51,414 bases of DNA from an uncultured Prevotellaceae bacterium (GTDB lineage Bacteria; Bacteroidota; Bacteroidia; Bacteroidales; Bacteroidaceae). Both the position numbers and the translations under genes were made by a program. Of the stretch, positions 22,301 to 31,907 are shown piece after piece; positions within the stretch are counted from its first letter, which is position 1; each line of letters begins with the position of its first letter. The notes under the pieces are model-generated. The model worked only from the letters and a program-made list of their open reading frames with translations. It made no database searches and was not told the DNA's origin. The DNA is taken from NCBI GenBank assembly GCA_937877605.1, contig CALFJA010000082.1:1-51414 (forward strand), written 5' to 3'.

Positions 22301-23962
22301 ATGACTTGGCTTCTTGAATTTCTCTCGGGTAATGCTGCCATCCAGACACTCATTGTCCTTGGTGTTGTCTGTTCGGCCGGCCTGGCACTTGGCAAGCTGC
22401 GTTGGATGGGCATTTCGCTGGGTGTTGCCTTCGTGTTTTTCGTAGGCATCCTGGCAGGAACCGTCGGTCTGGAAGCCGACAAGCAGATGATTGCCTTTGC
22501 CGAAACCTTCGGCCTGGGCATTTTCATCTATGCGCTGGGACTGCATGTGGGTCCCAACTTTTTCAGCCAGTTCCGGCACGAAGGGCTCCAACTGAACCTG
22601 TGGGCACTCCTGCTGGTGGCCATCGGCACGGTTACGGCCTTGCTGCTGCGCATGGCATTCCACTGTGGCATACCTGAGACGGTGGGCATTCTCTGCGGAG
22701 CCACCACCAACACGCCTGCCCTGGGTGCCGCCCAACAGGCATTGCAGCAGAAAGGGATGCCTACGGAGAGCATCGCCCTGGGCACTGCCGTGACCTATCC
22801 GCTGGGTGTGCTGGGCGTCATACTGGCCATGGTGCTGGTGCGCAAGGTACTGGTAGGGCAGCGACACCTGCAGACAGCCAAGACCGACGAAGACAACCAC
22901 ACCTTCATCGGGTGCTATGTGGTGACCAACGATGCCATCGATGGGCGTACGGTGCTGGATGTGGCCCGCCTGGCCAAGGACAAGTTCATCATCTCCCGTC
23001 TGTGGCGGGGCAAGAAAGTCATCGTTCCCGTGTCCACGACGGTGCTCCGGAAGAACGACAACCTGGTGGTGGTGACCGAGAAGCACAACGAGGAACACCT
23101 TGCCATGTTGTTTGGCCGCCGCTTGGACAACGACTGGAATGCCGACAATGTGGACTGGAACCACATCGACACGAAGATAGAGAGCCGCATATTGGTGGTC
23201 TCGCGCAAGGTATTGAACGGCAAGCGGCTGGGGCAACTGCAGCTGCGTCATGCCTACGGGGTGAATGTGAGCCGTGTATTCCGCGGCGACCTGAAGTTGC
23301 TTGCCACCGACGATTTACGGCTACAGTACGGCGACCGCGTCACGGTGGTGGGCACGCCCAAGGGCATCGAGCATGTGGAAAGTTTCTTCGGCAATGCCGT
23401 GCAGACGCTTAACGAGCCAGAGGTGGGCAGCATCTTCCTGGGACTGGTGGCCGGTCTGTTGCTGGGCAGCATTCCCTTCTTCGTGCCCGGCATGTCATCG
23501 CCCATCCGTCTGGGTCTGGCCGGCGGCACCATCCTCATGGGAATCCTGGTAGGAGCCTTGGGACCGCGCCTGCATTTCATCAGTTACACCACGAGCAGTG
23601 CCTCGCTCATGCTGCGCAAGATGGGTCTCTCGCTCTATCTGGCAGGTCTCGGCCTGGAGGCGGGCAAGGCTTTCGTACCCACTCTGTTGCGACCGGAAGG
23701 ACTGCTGTGGATAGGCTTCGGTGCGGTGGTGACCATCGTTCCCGTGGTCGTTGTCATGGCAATGGCCCTGCTGTCAAAGCGTATGGACTACGGCACCATC
23801 TGCGGACTGGTGTGCGGCGGCATGGCTAATCCCATGGCACTGACCTATGCCAACGACACTATTGAGGGCGACACTGCCACCGTGAGCTATGCCGCCGTCT
23901 ATCCGCTGAGCATGTTCGTACGCATTGTCGTGGCACAGATGCTCATCGGATTCCTTGTTTGA
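22301..23962 (+). CDS. AspT/YidE/YbjL-type transporter with RCK_C domains
   Basis: The 553-aa inner-membrane protein belongs to the aspartate-alanine exchanger (AAE) family. It shows the duplicated membrane domain: residues 1-170, and 380-553 with GSIPFFVPGMSSPIRLGLAGG and MALTYANDTIEG. Two RCK/TrkA-C regulatory domains lie between (about 205-365, including VLDVARLAKDKFIISRLWRG and GDRVTVVGTPKGIEHVESFFG). Motifs such as LGLHVGPNFF and CGATTNTPALGAAQQAL are typical of the YidE group. The substrate is unknown for most members, so a dicarboxylate or amino acid is only a guess. It lies between pdxY and the LD-carboxypeptidase with short gaps. Confidence 0.88.
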   Translation: MTWLLEFLSGNAAIQTLIVLGVVCSAGLALGKLRWMGISLGVAFVFFVGILAGTVGLEADKQMIAFAETFGLGIFIYALGLHVGPNFFSQFRHEGLQLNLWALLLVAIGTVTALLLRMAFHCGIPETVGILCGATTNTPALGAAQQALQQKGMPTESIALGTAVTYPLGVLGVILAMVLVRKVLVGQRHLQTAKTDEDNHTFIGCYVVTNDAIDGRTVLDVARLAKDKFIISRLWRGKKVIVPVSTTVLRKNDNLVVVTEKHNEEHLAMLFGRRLDNDWNADNVDWNHIDTKIESRILVVSRKVLNGKRLGQLQLRHAYGVNVSRVFRGDLKLLATDDLRLQYGDRVTVVGTPKGIEHVESFFGNAVQTLNEPEVGSIFLGLVAGLLLGSIPFFVPGMSSPIRLGLAGGTILMGILVGALGPRLHFISYTTSSASLMLRKMGLSLYLAGLGLEAGKAFVPTLLRPEGLLWIGFGAVVTIVPVVVVMAMALLSKRMDYGTICGLVCGGMANPMALTYANDTIEGDTATVSYAAVYPLSMFVRIVVAQMLIGFLV

Positions 23963-23981
23963 AAACACCAACACCCACCTC

Positions 23982-24965
23982 ATGAAACACCTCCTCCCCA
24001 CCCTGTCCCTGCTGCTTGCCGCTGGCGTCGCTGCCGTAGCGCAGTGTGTGATGCCCCCGTTCCTGAAAGACGGCGACCGTGTGGCTGTCATCTCTCCGTC
24101 GAGCACCCCCGATTCCAGCACCATTGTGCGGGGCTGCCAAATATTGCGGCAGTGGGGCTATGAGCCGGTGGTGGGAATCCATGCACTGGACACCTACTAC
24201 GACTTTGCCGGCACGACAAAGGCACGCACCGACGACCTGCTGTGGGCACTGCGCGACTCTACCATCCGTGCCATCGTCTGCACCCGCGGCGGCGACGGAG
24301 CCATACAACTGCTGCCCTATTTGCAGGCCGACGACTTCCGGAAGTGCCCTAAATGGCTCATCGGGTTCAGCGACATCACCACGCTGCACAGCATGTCCGT
24401 GGCATCGGGTGTGATGAGCATTCACGGCAGCATGCTCCATGCCATCGCCAGCCGAAACGGCAACGACACGGTGAGCGTGACGCTCCGGCGGTTGCTCCGC
24501 GGGAAACTTCCCACCTATCGGGTGCCGGGCCATGCCTACAACCAGCCCGGACGGACCACGGGGAGGCTCGTGGGCGGCAACTTTGCTGTGCTCTCGTCGC
24601 TGGCAGGTTCCGACTACGACTGCCTGAAGCATCCGGAAGAAGGGCTCATTCTCTTCATCGAAGATGTGGACGAAACGGTGTTGCGCATCGACAGGCTGCT
24701 CCACCAACTGGAGATACGCGGTGTGCTGCCACAACTGCGCGGCATCATCGTCGGGCAGTTCAGCCGTTGCGACCATACAGAGATTGGCTTCGACTCCATC
24801 TACCGGATGCTGCACGAATACCTTCAACACTACGACATGCCCGTTTGCTACGACTTCCCCGTTGGACATGCCAGCCTGAAAAACTTCCCCATGATTGAAG
24901 GTGCCAGCGTAAGCCTCACCGTAGACAAGGACGGGGCTTGTCTGGAGTTTCTCCGGCAGGAATAG
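23982..24965 (+). CDS. LD-carboxypeptidase (peptidase S66), exported
   Basis: The ATG at 23982 begins MKHLLPTLSLLLAAGVAAVAQ, a clear signal peptide, so I prefer it to the longer frame from 23925. The mature enzyme (about 305 aa) is a serine peptidase that removes the terminal D-Ala from muropeptide tetrapeptides during wall recycling, or hydrolyses related amide bonds (MccF group). The nucleophile elbow is WLIGFSDITTLH, the RGGDGA segment lies upstream, and the Glu/His part of the catalytic triad is suggested by LFIEDVDE and DFPVGHASLKNF. Start and position, 19 bp after the transporter stop, suggest one operon with it. The 22-bp repeat array begins 74 bp after its stop. Confidence 0.88.
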   Translation: MKHLLPTLSLLLAAGVAAVAQCVMPPFLKDGDRVAVISPSSTPDSSTIVRGCQILRQWGYEPVVGIHALDTYYDFAGTTKARTDDLLWALRDSTIRAIVCTRGGDGAIQLLPYLQADDFRKCPKWLIGFSDITTLHSMSVASGVMSIHGSMLHAIASRNGNDTVSVTLRRLLRGKLPTYRVPGHAYNQPGRTTGRLVGGNFAVLSSLAGSDYDCLKHPEEGLILFIEDVDETVLRIDRLLHQLEIRGVLPQLRGIIVGQFSRCDHTEIGFDSIYRMLHEYLQHYDMPVCYDFPVGHASLKNFPMIEGASVSLTVDKDGACLEFLRQE

Positions 24966-25038
24966 AAAATATCTCTGCAAGGAAAATTGTATCTTGTTGA
25001 TTTTCAATCGTTTAGAAAATTCAAAAAAGTGGTTTTCC

Positions 25039-25126
25039 GTTTGAGCCCCAGTCAGCGTGCGTTTGAGCCCCGATTGCACTCCATTTGGGCTGAAGTTGCA
25101 ACGCGTTTGGGCCCCAAACGAAAAAT
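25039..25126 (-). repeat. Intergenic 22-bp-period array A (four units)
   Basis: On the plus strand the 11-bp cores begin at 25039, 25061, 25083 and 25105, exactly 22 bp apart: GTTTGAGCCCC twice, then ATTTGGGCTGA and GTTTGGGCCCC. The 11 bp between cores vary. Read on the minus strand the units become GGGGCTCAAACG-like, the same core as in arrays B, C and D. The last unit forms a near-palindrome with the following AAACG. It lies in the 342-bp gap before leuS; the rest of that gap holds AT-rich sequence and the leuS promoter. Confidence 0.85.
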
Positions 25127-25250
25127 GCACGCCGGCTGCTTGTGTGCAGGAAGGATGAGAATTGGAAGAATGAAACAATGAAAGAATGAAATAACGAAGC
25201 AGGAAAAACAACTGAAAAACCAACGGTTTTTGTATTTTTTCAAAGTTAAG

Positions 25251-25282
25251 TTTTCCTAATACTTCTTTTTTGCTTACCTTCG
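25251..25282 (+). promoter_or_regulatory. Possible leuS promoter
   Basis: TACCTTCG (25275-25282) resembles the -7 element TAnnTTTG. TTTTCC lies 18 bp upstream at 25251. The start codon follows 26 bp later. The -33 match is weak. Confidence 0.4.
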
Positions 25283-25307
25283 CAAAAGTTGAAAAAAGAC
25301 AATTTCT

Positions 25308-28151
25308 ATGGACTATAATTTTAAGGAGATTGAACAGCGGTGGCAAGCCCAATGGGCAAAGGACGAGACTTACCGCATAGTGGAAGACGCCAGCAAGGAG
25401 AAATTCTATATTCTGAATATGTTTCCCTACCCCAGCGGTGCAGGACTGCATGTGGGACACCCTCTGGGCTACATTGCATCGGACATCTACGCCCGCTACA
25501 AACGCCAGCAGGGATTCAATGTGCTCAATCCGATGGGCTACGATGCCTACGGTCTGCCGGCCGAACAGTATGCCATCCAGACGGGACAGCACCCCGCCAT
25601 CACCACCGAACAGAACATCGGACGCTACCGCGAGCAGTTGGACAAGATAGGTTTCTCGTTCGACTGGAGCCGTGAGGTACGCACCTGCGACCCGGTGTAC
25701 TACCATTGGACCCAGTGGGCCTTCCAGCAGATGTTCAACTCGTTCTACTGCAACCGCTGCCAGCAGGCACAACCCATCAGCCTGCTGGTGGAACGCTTCG
25801 CCGAAAAAGGCAGCGCAGGACTCGATGCCGCCCAAAGCGAAGAACTGGACTTCACCGCCGACGAATGGAACGCGTGGGACGAGAAGAAACAGCAGGAAGT
25901 GCTAATGAACTACCGTATTGCCTACCTGGGCGAAACGATGGTGAACTGGTGCGCAGGACTGGGCACCGTGCTTGCCAACGACGAGGTGGTGGACGGCGTC
26001 AGCGTGCGCGGCGGCTACCCCGTGGTACAGAAGAAGATGCGACAGTGGTGCCTTCGCGTCAGTGCCTACGCACAACGGCTGCTCGACGGACTGGAACAGG
26101 TGGACTGGACCGATTCTATGAAAGAGACACAGCGCAACTGGATAGGCCGTTCGGAGGGTACCGAGGTACAGTTCAAGGTGAAGGGACAGGACCTGCAGTT
26201 CACCATCTTCACCACACGGGCCGATACAATGTTCGGAGTGACCTTCATGGTGCTCGCACCCGAATCGGAATATGTCGGCCAGGTGGTGGCAGCGGAACAG
26301 CGGCAGGCCGTCGATGAATACATACAGGCCACGAAGAAGCGTACCGAGCGCGAACGCATTGCCGACCGAAGGGTCACAGGCGTGTTCACAGGCAGTTACG
26401 CCATCCATCCGCTCACCGGAGAGGAAATTCCCATCTGGGTGTCGGACTATGTACTGGCAGGCTACGGCACCGGTGCCATCATGGCCGTTCCGGCGCACGA
26501 CAGCCGCGACTACGCCTTTGCAAAACACTTCAACCTGCCCATCATACCACTGATTGAAGGTGCCGATGTGAGCGAGGAAAGCTACGATGCAAAGGACGGT
26601 ATCATGATGAACAGCCCGCAGGCACAGGTCAAGTCGGAACTGAACCTGAACGGACTGACGGTGAAGGATGCCATCGCCGCCACAAAGAAGTTTGTCAGTG
26701 AGAAGCATCTCGGACGGGTGAAGACCAACTACCGGCTGCGCGATGCCATTTTCTCACGGCAACGCTACTGGGGAGAACCCTTCCCCGTATACTACAAGGA
26801 CGGCATGCCCTACATGATTCCTGCCGACTGCCTGCCCCTGCAACTGCCCGAAATAGAGAAATACGAACCCACCGAAACCGGAGAGCCGCCACTGGGACAC
26901 GCCCACATCTGGGCATGGGATGTGGAAAGGAACGCCGTGGTGGACAAGAAACTCATCGACCATAGGACCGTCTTCCCGCTCGAACTGAACACCATGCCGG
27001 GATTTGCAGGCTCCTCAGCCTACTATCTCAGGTACATGGACCCGCACAACACCGATGCACTCGTATCGACGGAGGCCGACCACTACTGGCAGAACGTGGA
27101 CCTGTATGTGGGCGGTGCGGAGCATGCCACGGGACACCTCATCTACTCCCGCTTCTGGAACAAATTCCTCTTCGACATCAATGTGTCGTGCAAGGAAGAG
27201 CCCTTCCAGAAACTCGTCAACCAAGGGATGATACAAGGACGCTCGAACTTTGTCTACCGAGTGAACAGCGACGACCATTCGAAAGCACCCGTATTCGTCT
27301 CTGCAGGGCTGAAAGACCAGTATGAGACCACCGAGATACATGTCGATGTGAACATCGTGCAGAACGATGTGCTCGACACCGAAGCCTTCCGACAGTGGCG
27401 GCCGGAGTATGCCAACGCCGAATTCCTGCTGGAAGACGGTAAGTATGTCTGCGGATGGGCTGTGGAAAAGATGTCGAAATCTATGTTCAATGTGGTCAAT
27501 CCTGACATGATTGTAGAGAAATACGGTGCCGATACCCTCCGCTTGTACGAAATGTTCCTCGGACCCGTGGAGCAGTCGAAGCCCTGGGATACCAACGGAA
27601 TAGACGGCTGCCACCGCTTCCTGAAGAAATTCTGGAACCTGGTGACCCACGGACTCGATGACGCAAACGCCGGAACGGAACCCACCAAGGATGAACTCAA
27701 GGCACTCCACAAACTGATAAAGAAGGTATCGGCCGATATCGAGGCCTTCTCCTACAACACGGCCATCTCCGCCTTCATGATTTGCGTGAACGAGCTAACC
27801 CAGCTGAAATGCCAAAATCCTGCCGTATTCAGCCAGATGGTACCCCTCATCGCACCCTTTGCACCCCACATAGCCGAAGAACTGTGGCACCTGCTCGGAA
27901 ACAACGGCACCATTTGCGACGCACCCTGGCCAAAGTGGAACGATGCCTACCTGGTGGAAGACGAAATGCAGCTCACCGTCTCGTTCAACGGGAAGGCACG
28001 CTTCCAGAAAAACTTCCCCGCCGACGCTGACAACCAACAAATAGAACAGGCTACACTCGCCGACGAGCGTACCGCAAAATACATTGAAGGACACCAGGTG
28101 GTAAAAGTCATCGTCGTACCAAAACGCATCATCAACATCGTCATCAAATAA
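25308..28151 (+). CDS. leuS: Leucyl-tRNA synthetase
   Basis: This 947-aa cytosolic class Ia synthetase charges tRNA-Leu. The ATP-binding HIGH motif appears as HVGHPLGY in PSGAGLHVGHPLGY near residue 45, and KMSKS at 721-725. The editing (CP1) domain, about 230-440, contains TTRADTMFGVTF and YGTGAIMAVPAHDSRD. The catalytic YAAD-type insertion and GSSAYYLRYMDPHN follow, then the anticodon-binding domain and the short C-terminal domain ending VVKVIVVPKRIINIVIK. Length fits bacterial LeuRS with Bacteroidota insertions. It has its own promoter and is followed after 94 bp by a YitT gene. A small GGGG/CCCC hairpin (28174-28201) follows the stop but lacks a T run. Confidence 0.98.
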   Translation: MDYNFKEIEQRWQAQWAKDETYRIVEDASKEKFYILNMFPYPSGAGLHVGHPLGYIASDIYARYKRQQGFNVLNPMGYDAYGLPAEQYAIQTGQHPAITTEQNIGRYREQLDKIGFSFDWSREVRTCDPVYYHWTQWAFQQMFNSFYCNRCQQAQPISLLVERFAEKGSAGLDAAQSEELDFTADEWNAWDEKKQQEVLMNYRIAYLGETMVNWCAGLGTVLANDEVVDGVSVRGGYPVVQKKMRQWCLRVSAYAQRLLDGLEQVDWTDSMKETQRNWIGRSEGTEVQFKVKGQDLQFTIFTTRADTMFGVTFMVLAPESEYVGQVVAAEQRQAVDEYIQATKKRTERERIADRRVTGVFTGSYAIHPLTGEEIPIWVSDYVLAGYGTGAIMAVPAHDSRDYAFAKHFNLPIIPLIEGADVSEESYDAKDGIMMNSPQAQVKSELNLNGLTVKDAIAATKKFVSEKHLGRVKTNYRLRDAIFSRQRYWGEPFPVYYKDGMPYMIPADCLPLQLPEIEKYEPTETGEPPLGHAHIWAWDVERNAVVDKKLIDHRTVFPLELNTMPGFAGSSAYYLRYMDPHNTDALVSTEADHYWQNVDLYVGGAEHATGHLIYSRFWNKFLFDINVSCKEEPFQKLVNQGMIQGRSNFVYRVNSDDHSKAPVFVSAGLKDQYETTEIHVDVNIVQNDVLDTEAFRQWRPEYANAEFLLEDGKYVCGWAVEKMSKSMFNVVNPDMIVEKYGADTLRLYEMFLGPVEQSKPWDTNGIDGCHRFLKKFWNLVTHGLDDANAGTEPTKDELKALHKLIKKVSADIEAFSYNTAISAFMICVNELTQLKCQNPAVFSQMVPLIAPFAPHIAEELWHLLGNNGTICDAPWPKWNDAYLVEDEMQLTVSFNGKARFQKNFPADADNQQIEQATLADERTAKYIEGHQVVKVIVVPKRIINIVIK

Positions 28152-28245
28152 AAACTCAAATCCATAAATCACATATCCCCATCTTGCAATAAGAGGGGAT
28201 ACTGGAGAGTTATGAATAACCTTAAAACCTTACAACCTAATACCT

Positions 28246-29178
28246 ATGTATTCTACACGGGAAAAATTCTTACTCGGAGAAATCCGCGACTACCTCGGCA
28301 TTACCTTCGGACTCGTTCTCTTCTCCTTTGCCTGGACAATATTCCTCCTGCCCTACCACATTGTGACTGGAGGTATCACAGGTATTGCAGCCATCATCTA
28401 CTATGCATCGGGAATCCCCATTGATGCCACTTTCTTCTTCATCAATGTCGTACTCCTCGTCTTCGCACTGAAGATACTCGGATGGAAATTCATGATGAAG
28501 ACCATCTATGCCATCTTCATGCTCACATTCCTGCTCCACTTCGCACAGGAAGTCTGCAAGGACGGACAAGGACAGGCTTTGAACATTCTGGGAGAGAACA
28601 ATGCCTTCATGGCTGTCATCGTAGGATGTAGCATCACCGGCAGTTCGCTTGGTATCGTCTTTCTCTTCAACGGCTCCACAGGAGGCACCGACATCATTGC
28701 AGCCATCGTCAACAAATACCACAACATCTCGCTGGGAAGGGTACTCACCATTGTCGACTTCGTCATTGTAGGAAGTACAATACCTATTTTCCACGACTGG
28801 CAAATGCTCATCCTGGGATTCATCACCATCGTCATCGAATGCGGAATGCTTGACTATATCATGAACATCATGAGGCAGTCGGTACAGTTCCTCATCTTCA
28901 GCAAGCACCATACGGAAATCTGCAAGGCCATTGCCGATGCCACCGACCATACCATGACACTGCTTGACGCACACGGATGGTACACCGGAAACGAGATGAA
29001 AGTGGTCTGCATCCTCGCCAAACGCCGCGAAAGCCCGCTCATATTCCGAATCATCAAAAGCATAGACCCACAGGCCTTCGTCTCACAGTCGTCCGTAATC
29101 GGCGTATACGGAGAAGGATTCGACACCATAAAAGCCAAAGTAGAAACACCCAACCGAAACGACTTAACGACTTATTAA
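28246..29178 (+). CDS. YitT family membrane protein with DUF2179 domain
   Basis: The 310-aa protein has about five membrane helices (residues 18-205) with the YitT signatures PYHIVTGGITGIA and GSSLGIVFLFNGSTGGTDIIA. A soluble C-terminal DUF2179 domain follows (about 225-300: DATDHTMTLLDAHGWYTGNEMKVV). It is an inner-membrane protein with no settled function. The ATG at 28246 is preceded by a short AT-rich leader and is followed directly by a basic N-terminal stretch, as expected. rdgB follows after 15 bp, so the two are probably transcribed together. Confidence 0.88.
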   Translation: MYSTREKFLLGEIRDYLGITFGLVLFSFAWTIFLLPYHIVTGGITGIAAIIYYASGIPIDATFFFINVVLLVFALKILGWKFMMKTIYAIFMLTFLLHFAQEVCKDGQGQALNILGENNAFMAVIVGCSITGSSLGIVFLFNGSTGGTDIIAAIVNKYHNISLGRVLTIVDFVIVGSTIPIFHDWQMLILGFITIVIECGMLDYIMNIMRQSVQFLIFSKHHTEICKAIADATDHTMTLLDAHGWYTGNEMKVVCILAKRRESPLIFRIIKSIDPQAFVSQSSVIGVYGEGFDTIKAKVETPNRNDLTTY

Positions 29179-29193
29179 CAAACCACCAAACCA

Positions 29194-29781
29194 ATGAAAA
29201 AACAAATTGTCTTTGCCACCAACAATAAGCATAAACTCGATGAAATCCGTTCCATTCTCGGTTCCCGTTTCGACATTGTCTCACTGGCCGACATAGGATG
29301 CACCGAAGAACTGCCCGAAACCGGCAATACACTCCAGGACAACGCACACCAAAAGGCTGAATACATCTTCAACCGATACCACCTGTCATGCTTCGCCGAC
29401 GATACAGGACTCGAAGTAGAGGCACTCGATGGAGCACCAGGCGTACACACTGCCAGATATGCCAATCCTGAAACCAACGACCCGCAGGCTAATGTAGACA
29501 AACTCTTACACGAACTCGAAAATAAATCCAACCGGAAGGCAAGATTTCGCACCGTTATTGCGTTATACCTAAAAGACATTGACACTCCAATGCAGTTCGA
29601 GGGCATCGTCGAAGGGCAAATCGCTACCGAGCGAAAAGGAAACGAAGGATTTGGATACGACCCCGTGTTCATGCCCGAAGACTACGGAAAAACATTCGCA
29701 GAACTGGGACTCGGTGTCAAAAACGGAATTTCACATCGAGCCAGAGCCGTACAGAAACTGGCCGATTTCCTCCTTAAGTAA
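29194..29781 (+). CDS. rdgB: Non-canonical purine NTP pyrophosphatase (RdgB/HAM1)
   Basis: The 195-aa enzyme hydrolyses XTP, ITP and dITP to monophosphates and so keeps deaminated purines out of nucleic acids. It shows the family's IVFATNNKHKLDEIRSIL start, FADDTGLEVEALDGAPGVHTARYA in the substrate region, and GFGYDPVFMP followed by KNGISHRARAV near the end. Length is normal. The gene lies between the YitT and PorZ genes with gaps of 15 and 23 bp, compatible with one operon. Confidence 0.96.
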   Translation: MKKQIVFATNNKHKLDEIRSILGSRFDIVSLADIGCTEELPETGNTLQDNAHQKAEYIFNRYHLSCFADDTGLEVEALDGAPGVHTARYANPETNDPQANVDKLLHELENKSNRKARFRTVIALYLKDIDTPMQFEGIVEGQIATERKGNEGFGYDPVFMPEDYGKTFAELGLGVKNGISHRARAVQKLADFLLK

Positions 29782-29804
29782 AAACAAACACATACCCCAA
29801 CAAC

Positions 29805-31811
29805 ATGAAACGCTGTTTCTCCATATTGGTGGCACTAAGCCTCTTCGCAGCCGCACAGGCACAAACCGTCGGCTCATGGAAGGCATACATGGCCTACCAC
29901 GATGTCACCGAGGCCGTACAGGCAGGACAAATCATCTATGTACTCGCATCAGACAACCTCTATGCCTATAACCAACACGACCAGAGTGTACAGACCTACG
30001 ACAAGGTAAACCTACTTTCCGACTGCGCCATCCAACACATAGCATGGTCGCCGGCCACACAGCGGCTCATCATCGTCTATAAAAACCAAAACATTGACTT
30101 GCTCACAGCCAAGCAGGAAATCATCAACATGCCAGACTTCAACATGGCATCCGTAGTAGGCGACAAAACCGTCAACAGTATCTTCATTGATGATATATAC
30201 GCCTATCTCGCCACAGCATTCGGAATAGTCAAAGTCAATATACAACGAGCAGAAATCACCGACACCTACAATCTCGGATTCTCCGTCAACTACTGCTACA
30301 AGGAAGACAACTTCCTCTATGCCGCTGCATCAGAACAGGGACTCTACAGAGGAAAAATCACCGACAATCTGCTCGACAAAAACAACTGGACTCGATTCGG
30401 AGACTATGTCGATAAAAAACAAGAAATAGACCCGGAACTACTCCAAACCATACAACACGCTAACCCAGGAGGACCAAAACACAACCTTTTCGGATTCATG
30501 CGGTTCCAAAACAATACACTCTATACCTGCCCAGCCGGCTACACCGCAGCCAAAGACCTTAAAAGACCGGGAGCTGTACAAGTTCTAATTAACGACGAAT
30601 GGACTGTCTATGAAGACGATTTTGCACAGGCCAAACTCCCAGGAATACAATATGTAGACATCATGGCTGTCGATTATGACCCAAGAAACAATAACCATGT
30701 CTTCGCCGCCGGAAGAACAGGACTCTACGAATTCAACAACGGAAAATTCGTAAACCACTATAGTTATGACAACAGCACACTGTATTCCGTCTTCGGGAAT
30801 GACCATAACTATGTTATTGTAGAAGCCATCAAGTTCGACTCAAAGGGTAATCTCTGGTGCTTCATCAGCATGGCCGACTCACCAAACATCGCAGTACTCA
30901 CAACAAATGGAGAATGGCAGTCCTACAACATATCAGAACTCAAGGACGACATTGGTAATCTCGACCACATGCAAAACCTCATCACTGATTCCAGAGGACT
31001 CTTTTGGTTTGTCAACAGTACATGGACCTGCCCGGCAGTCACCTGTTTCCAACCATCGAACAATGCAGCCATAACATTCAAAAACTTCATAAACCAGGAC
31101 GGAACGACATTTAATATAACAAACGGAGTACAATGCGTGGTTGAAGATTATAACCATGATATGTGGATTGGAACCAATGTCGGACCACTACTACTCCCTA
31201 AAGACCAAATAACCGCCAACAACCCTGTTTTCACACAAATAAAAGTACCACGAAACGACGGCACCAACTACGCCGACTACCTCCTCAGCGGAGTCGACAT
31301 CAAAGCCATTGCCATCGACGGAGGCAACCGAAAATGGTTCGGAACAAACGGTAACGGAGTCTATGTAATCGACAGTGACAACATCACCGAGCTCCACCAT
31401 TTCACACAAGACAACTGTCCACTACTCTCCAACTATATCGAATCCATCGCCATCAACCCAAAGACCGGAGAGATCTTCTTCGGAACCGATAAGGGACTCT
31501 GCTCTTACATGAGCGGTGCAGCCGAAGGAAACGAACAAATGAACGACAACACTGTCTATGCATACCCTAATCCCGTAAGACCAGAATATAATGGACTCAT
31601 CACCATTACCGGCCTAAGCTACAACGCCGATGTGAAGATTGTTACTTCGAACGGTGTATTGGTGCGTCAAGGCCGATCAACAGGAGGTATGTACACCTGG
31701 GACGGTTGCGACTTGAAAGGCAAGCGTGTGGCAAGCGGTATATACATGGTTGAAACAGCAACGGAAACAGGAAAGAAAGGTACCGTTTGCAAGATTGCAA
31801 TCATTCGCTGA
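29805..31811 (+). CDS. porZ: PorZ-like type IX secretion beta-propeller protein
   Basis: The 668-aa exported protein starts with a signal peptide ending AAAQAQ. It contains two-component-regulator-type propeller blades (for example LFGFMRFQNNTLY, DVKAIAIDGGNRKWFGTNGNGV and ESIAINPKTGEIFFGTDKGL). It closes with a T9SS-type C-terminal domain from about residue 585: YAYPNPVRPEYNGLITITGL, VKIVTSNGVLVRQG and GKRVASGIYMVETATETGKKGT. PorZ helps deliver anionic LPS to type IX cargo on the outer surface, so its presence implies a T9SS in this organism. The protein is slightly shorter than the P. gingivalis example. It follows rdgB by 23 bp. Confidence 0.88.
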   Translation: MKRCFSILVALSLFAAAQAQTVGSWKAYMAYHDVTEAVQAGQIIYVLASDNLYAYNQHDQSVQTYDKVNLLSDCAIQHIAWSPATQRLIIVYKNQNIDLLTAKQEIINMPDFNMASVVGDKTVNSIFIDDIYAYLATAFGIVKVNIQRAEITDTYNLGFSVNYCYKEDNFLYAAASEQGLYRGKITDNLLDKNNWTRFGDYVDKKQEIDPELLQTIQHANPGGPKHNLFGFMRFQNNTLYTCPAGYTAAKDLKRPGAVQVLINDEWTVYEDDFAQAKLPGIQYVDIMAVDYDPRNNNHVFAAGRTGLYEFNNGKFVNHYSYDNSTLYSVFGNDHNYVIVEAIKFDSKGNLWCFISMADSPNIAVLTTNGEWQSYNISELKDDIGNLDHMQNLITDSRGLFWFVNSTWTCPAVTCFQPSNNAAITFKNFINQDGTTFNITNGVQCVVEDYNHDMWIGTNVGPLLLPKDQITANNPVFTQIKVPRNDGTNYADYLLSGVDIKAIAIDGGNRKWFGTNGNGVYVIDSDNITELHHFTQDNCPLLSNYIESIAINPKTGEIFFGTDKGLCSYMSGAAEGNEQMNDNTVYAYPNPVRPEYNGLITITGLSYNADVKIVTSNGVLVRQGRSTGGMYTWDGCDLKGKRVASGIYMVETATETGKKGTVCKIAIIR

Positions 31812-31820
31812 TTTTTTATA

Positions 31821-31903
31821 ACCTAAAACCTCACACCTCATCGCTCGGGCTCTGCCCGCTTATATGAGCGAAGCGAGTCTTAAGAACCTCATACCTAAAA
31901 CCT
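31821..31903. repeat. 11-bp direct repeats flanking a GC-rich hairpin
   Basis: ACCTAAAACCT occurs at 31821-31831 and 31893-31903, flanking a GC-rich palindromic stretch (CGGGCTCTGCCCG within CGCTC...GAGCG). It fills the gap between porZ and the broken glycosyltransferase and may act as a terminator. It is also compatible with a small insertion remnant. Confidence 0.4.
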
Positions 31904-31907
31904 ACGA

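Noticed and set aside
22277..23251. 324-codon minus-strand frame
   Set aside because: It is antisense to the AspT/YidE-type transporter, His/Gln-rich and without motifs.
25039..25126. CRISPR array
   Set aside because: The 11-bp cores alternate with 11-bp variable segments, which looks like repeat and spacer. Both are far too short for CRISPR, the cores vary, and no cas genes are present.
23943..25835. 630-codon open frame on the minus strand
   Set aside because: It lies opposite the LD-carboxypeptidase and the start of leuS, both clear genes, and crosses the repeat array. The product is His/Val/Gln-rich without motifs, as expected of antisense frames in GC-rich codons.
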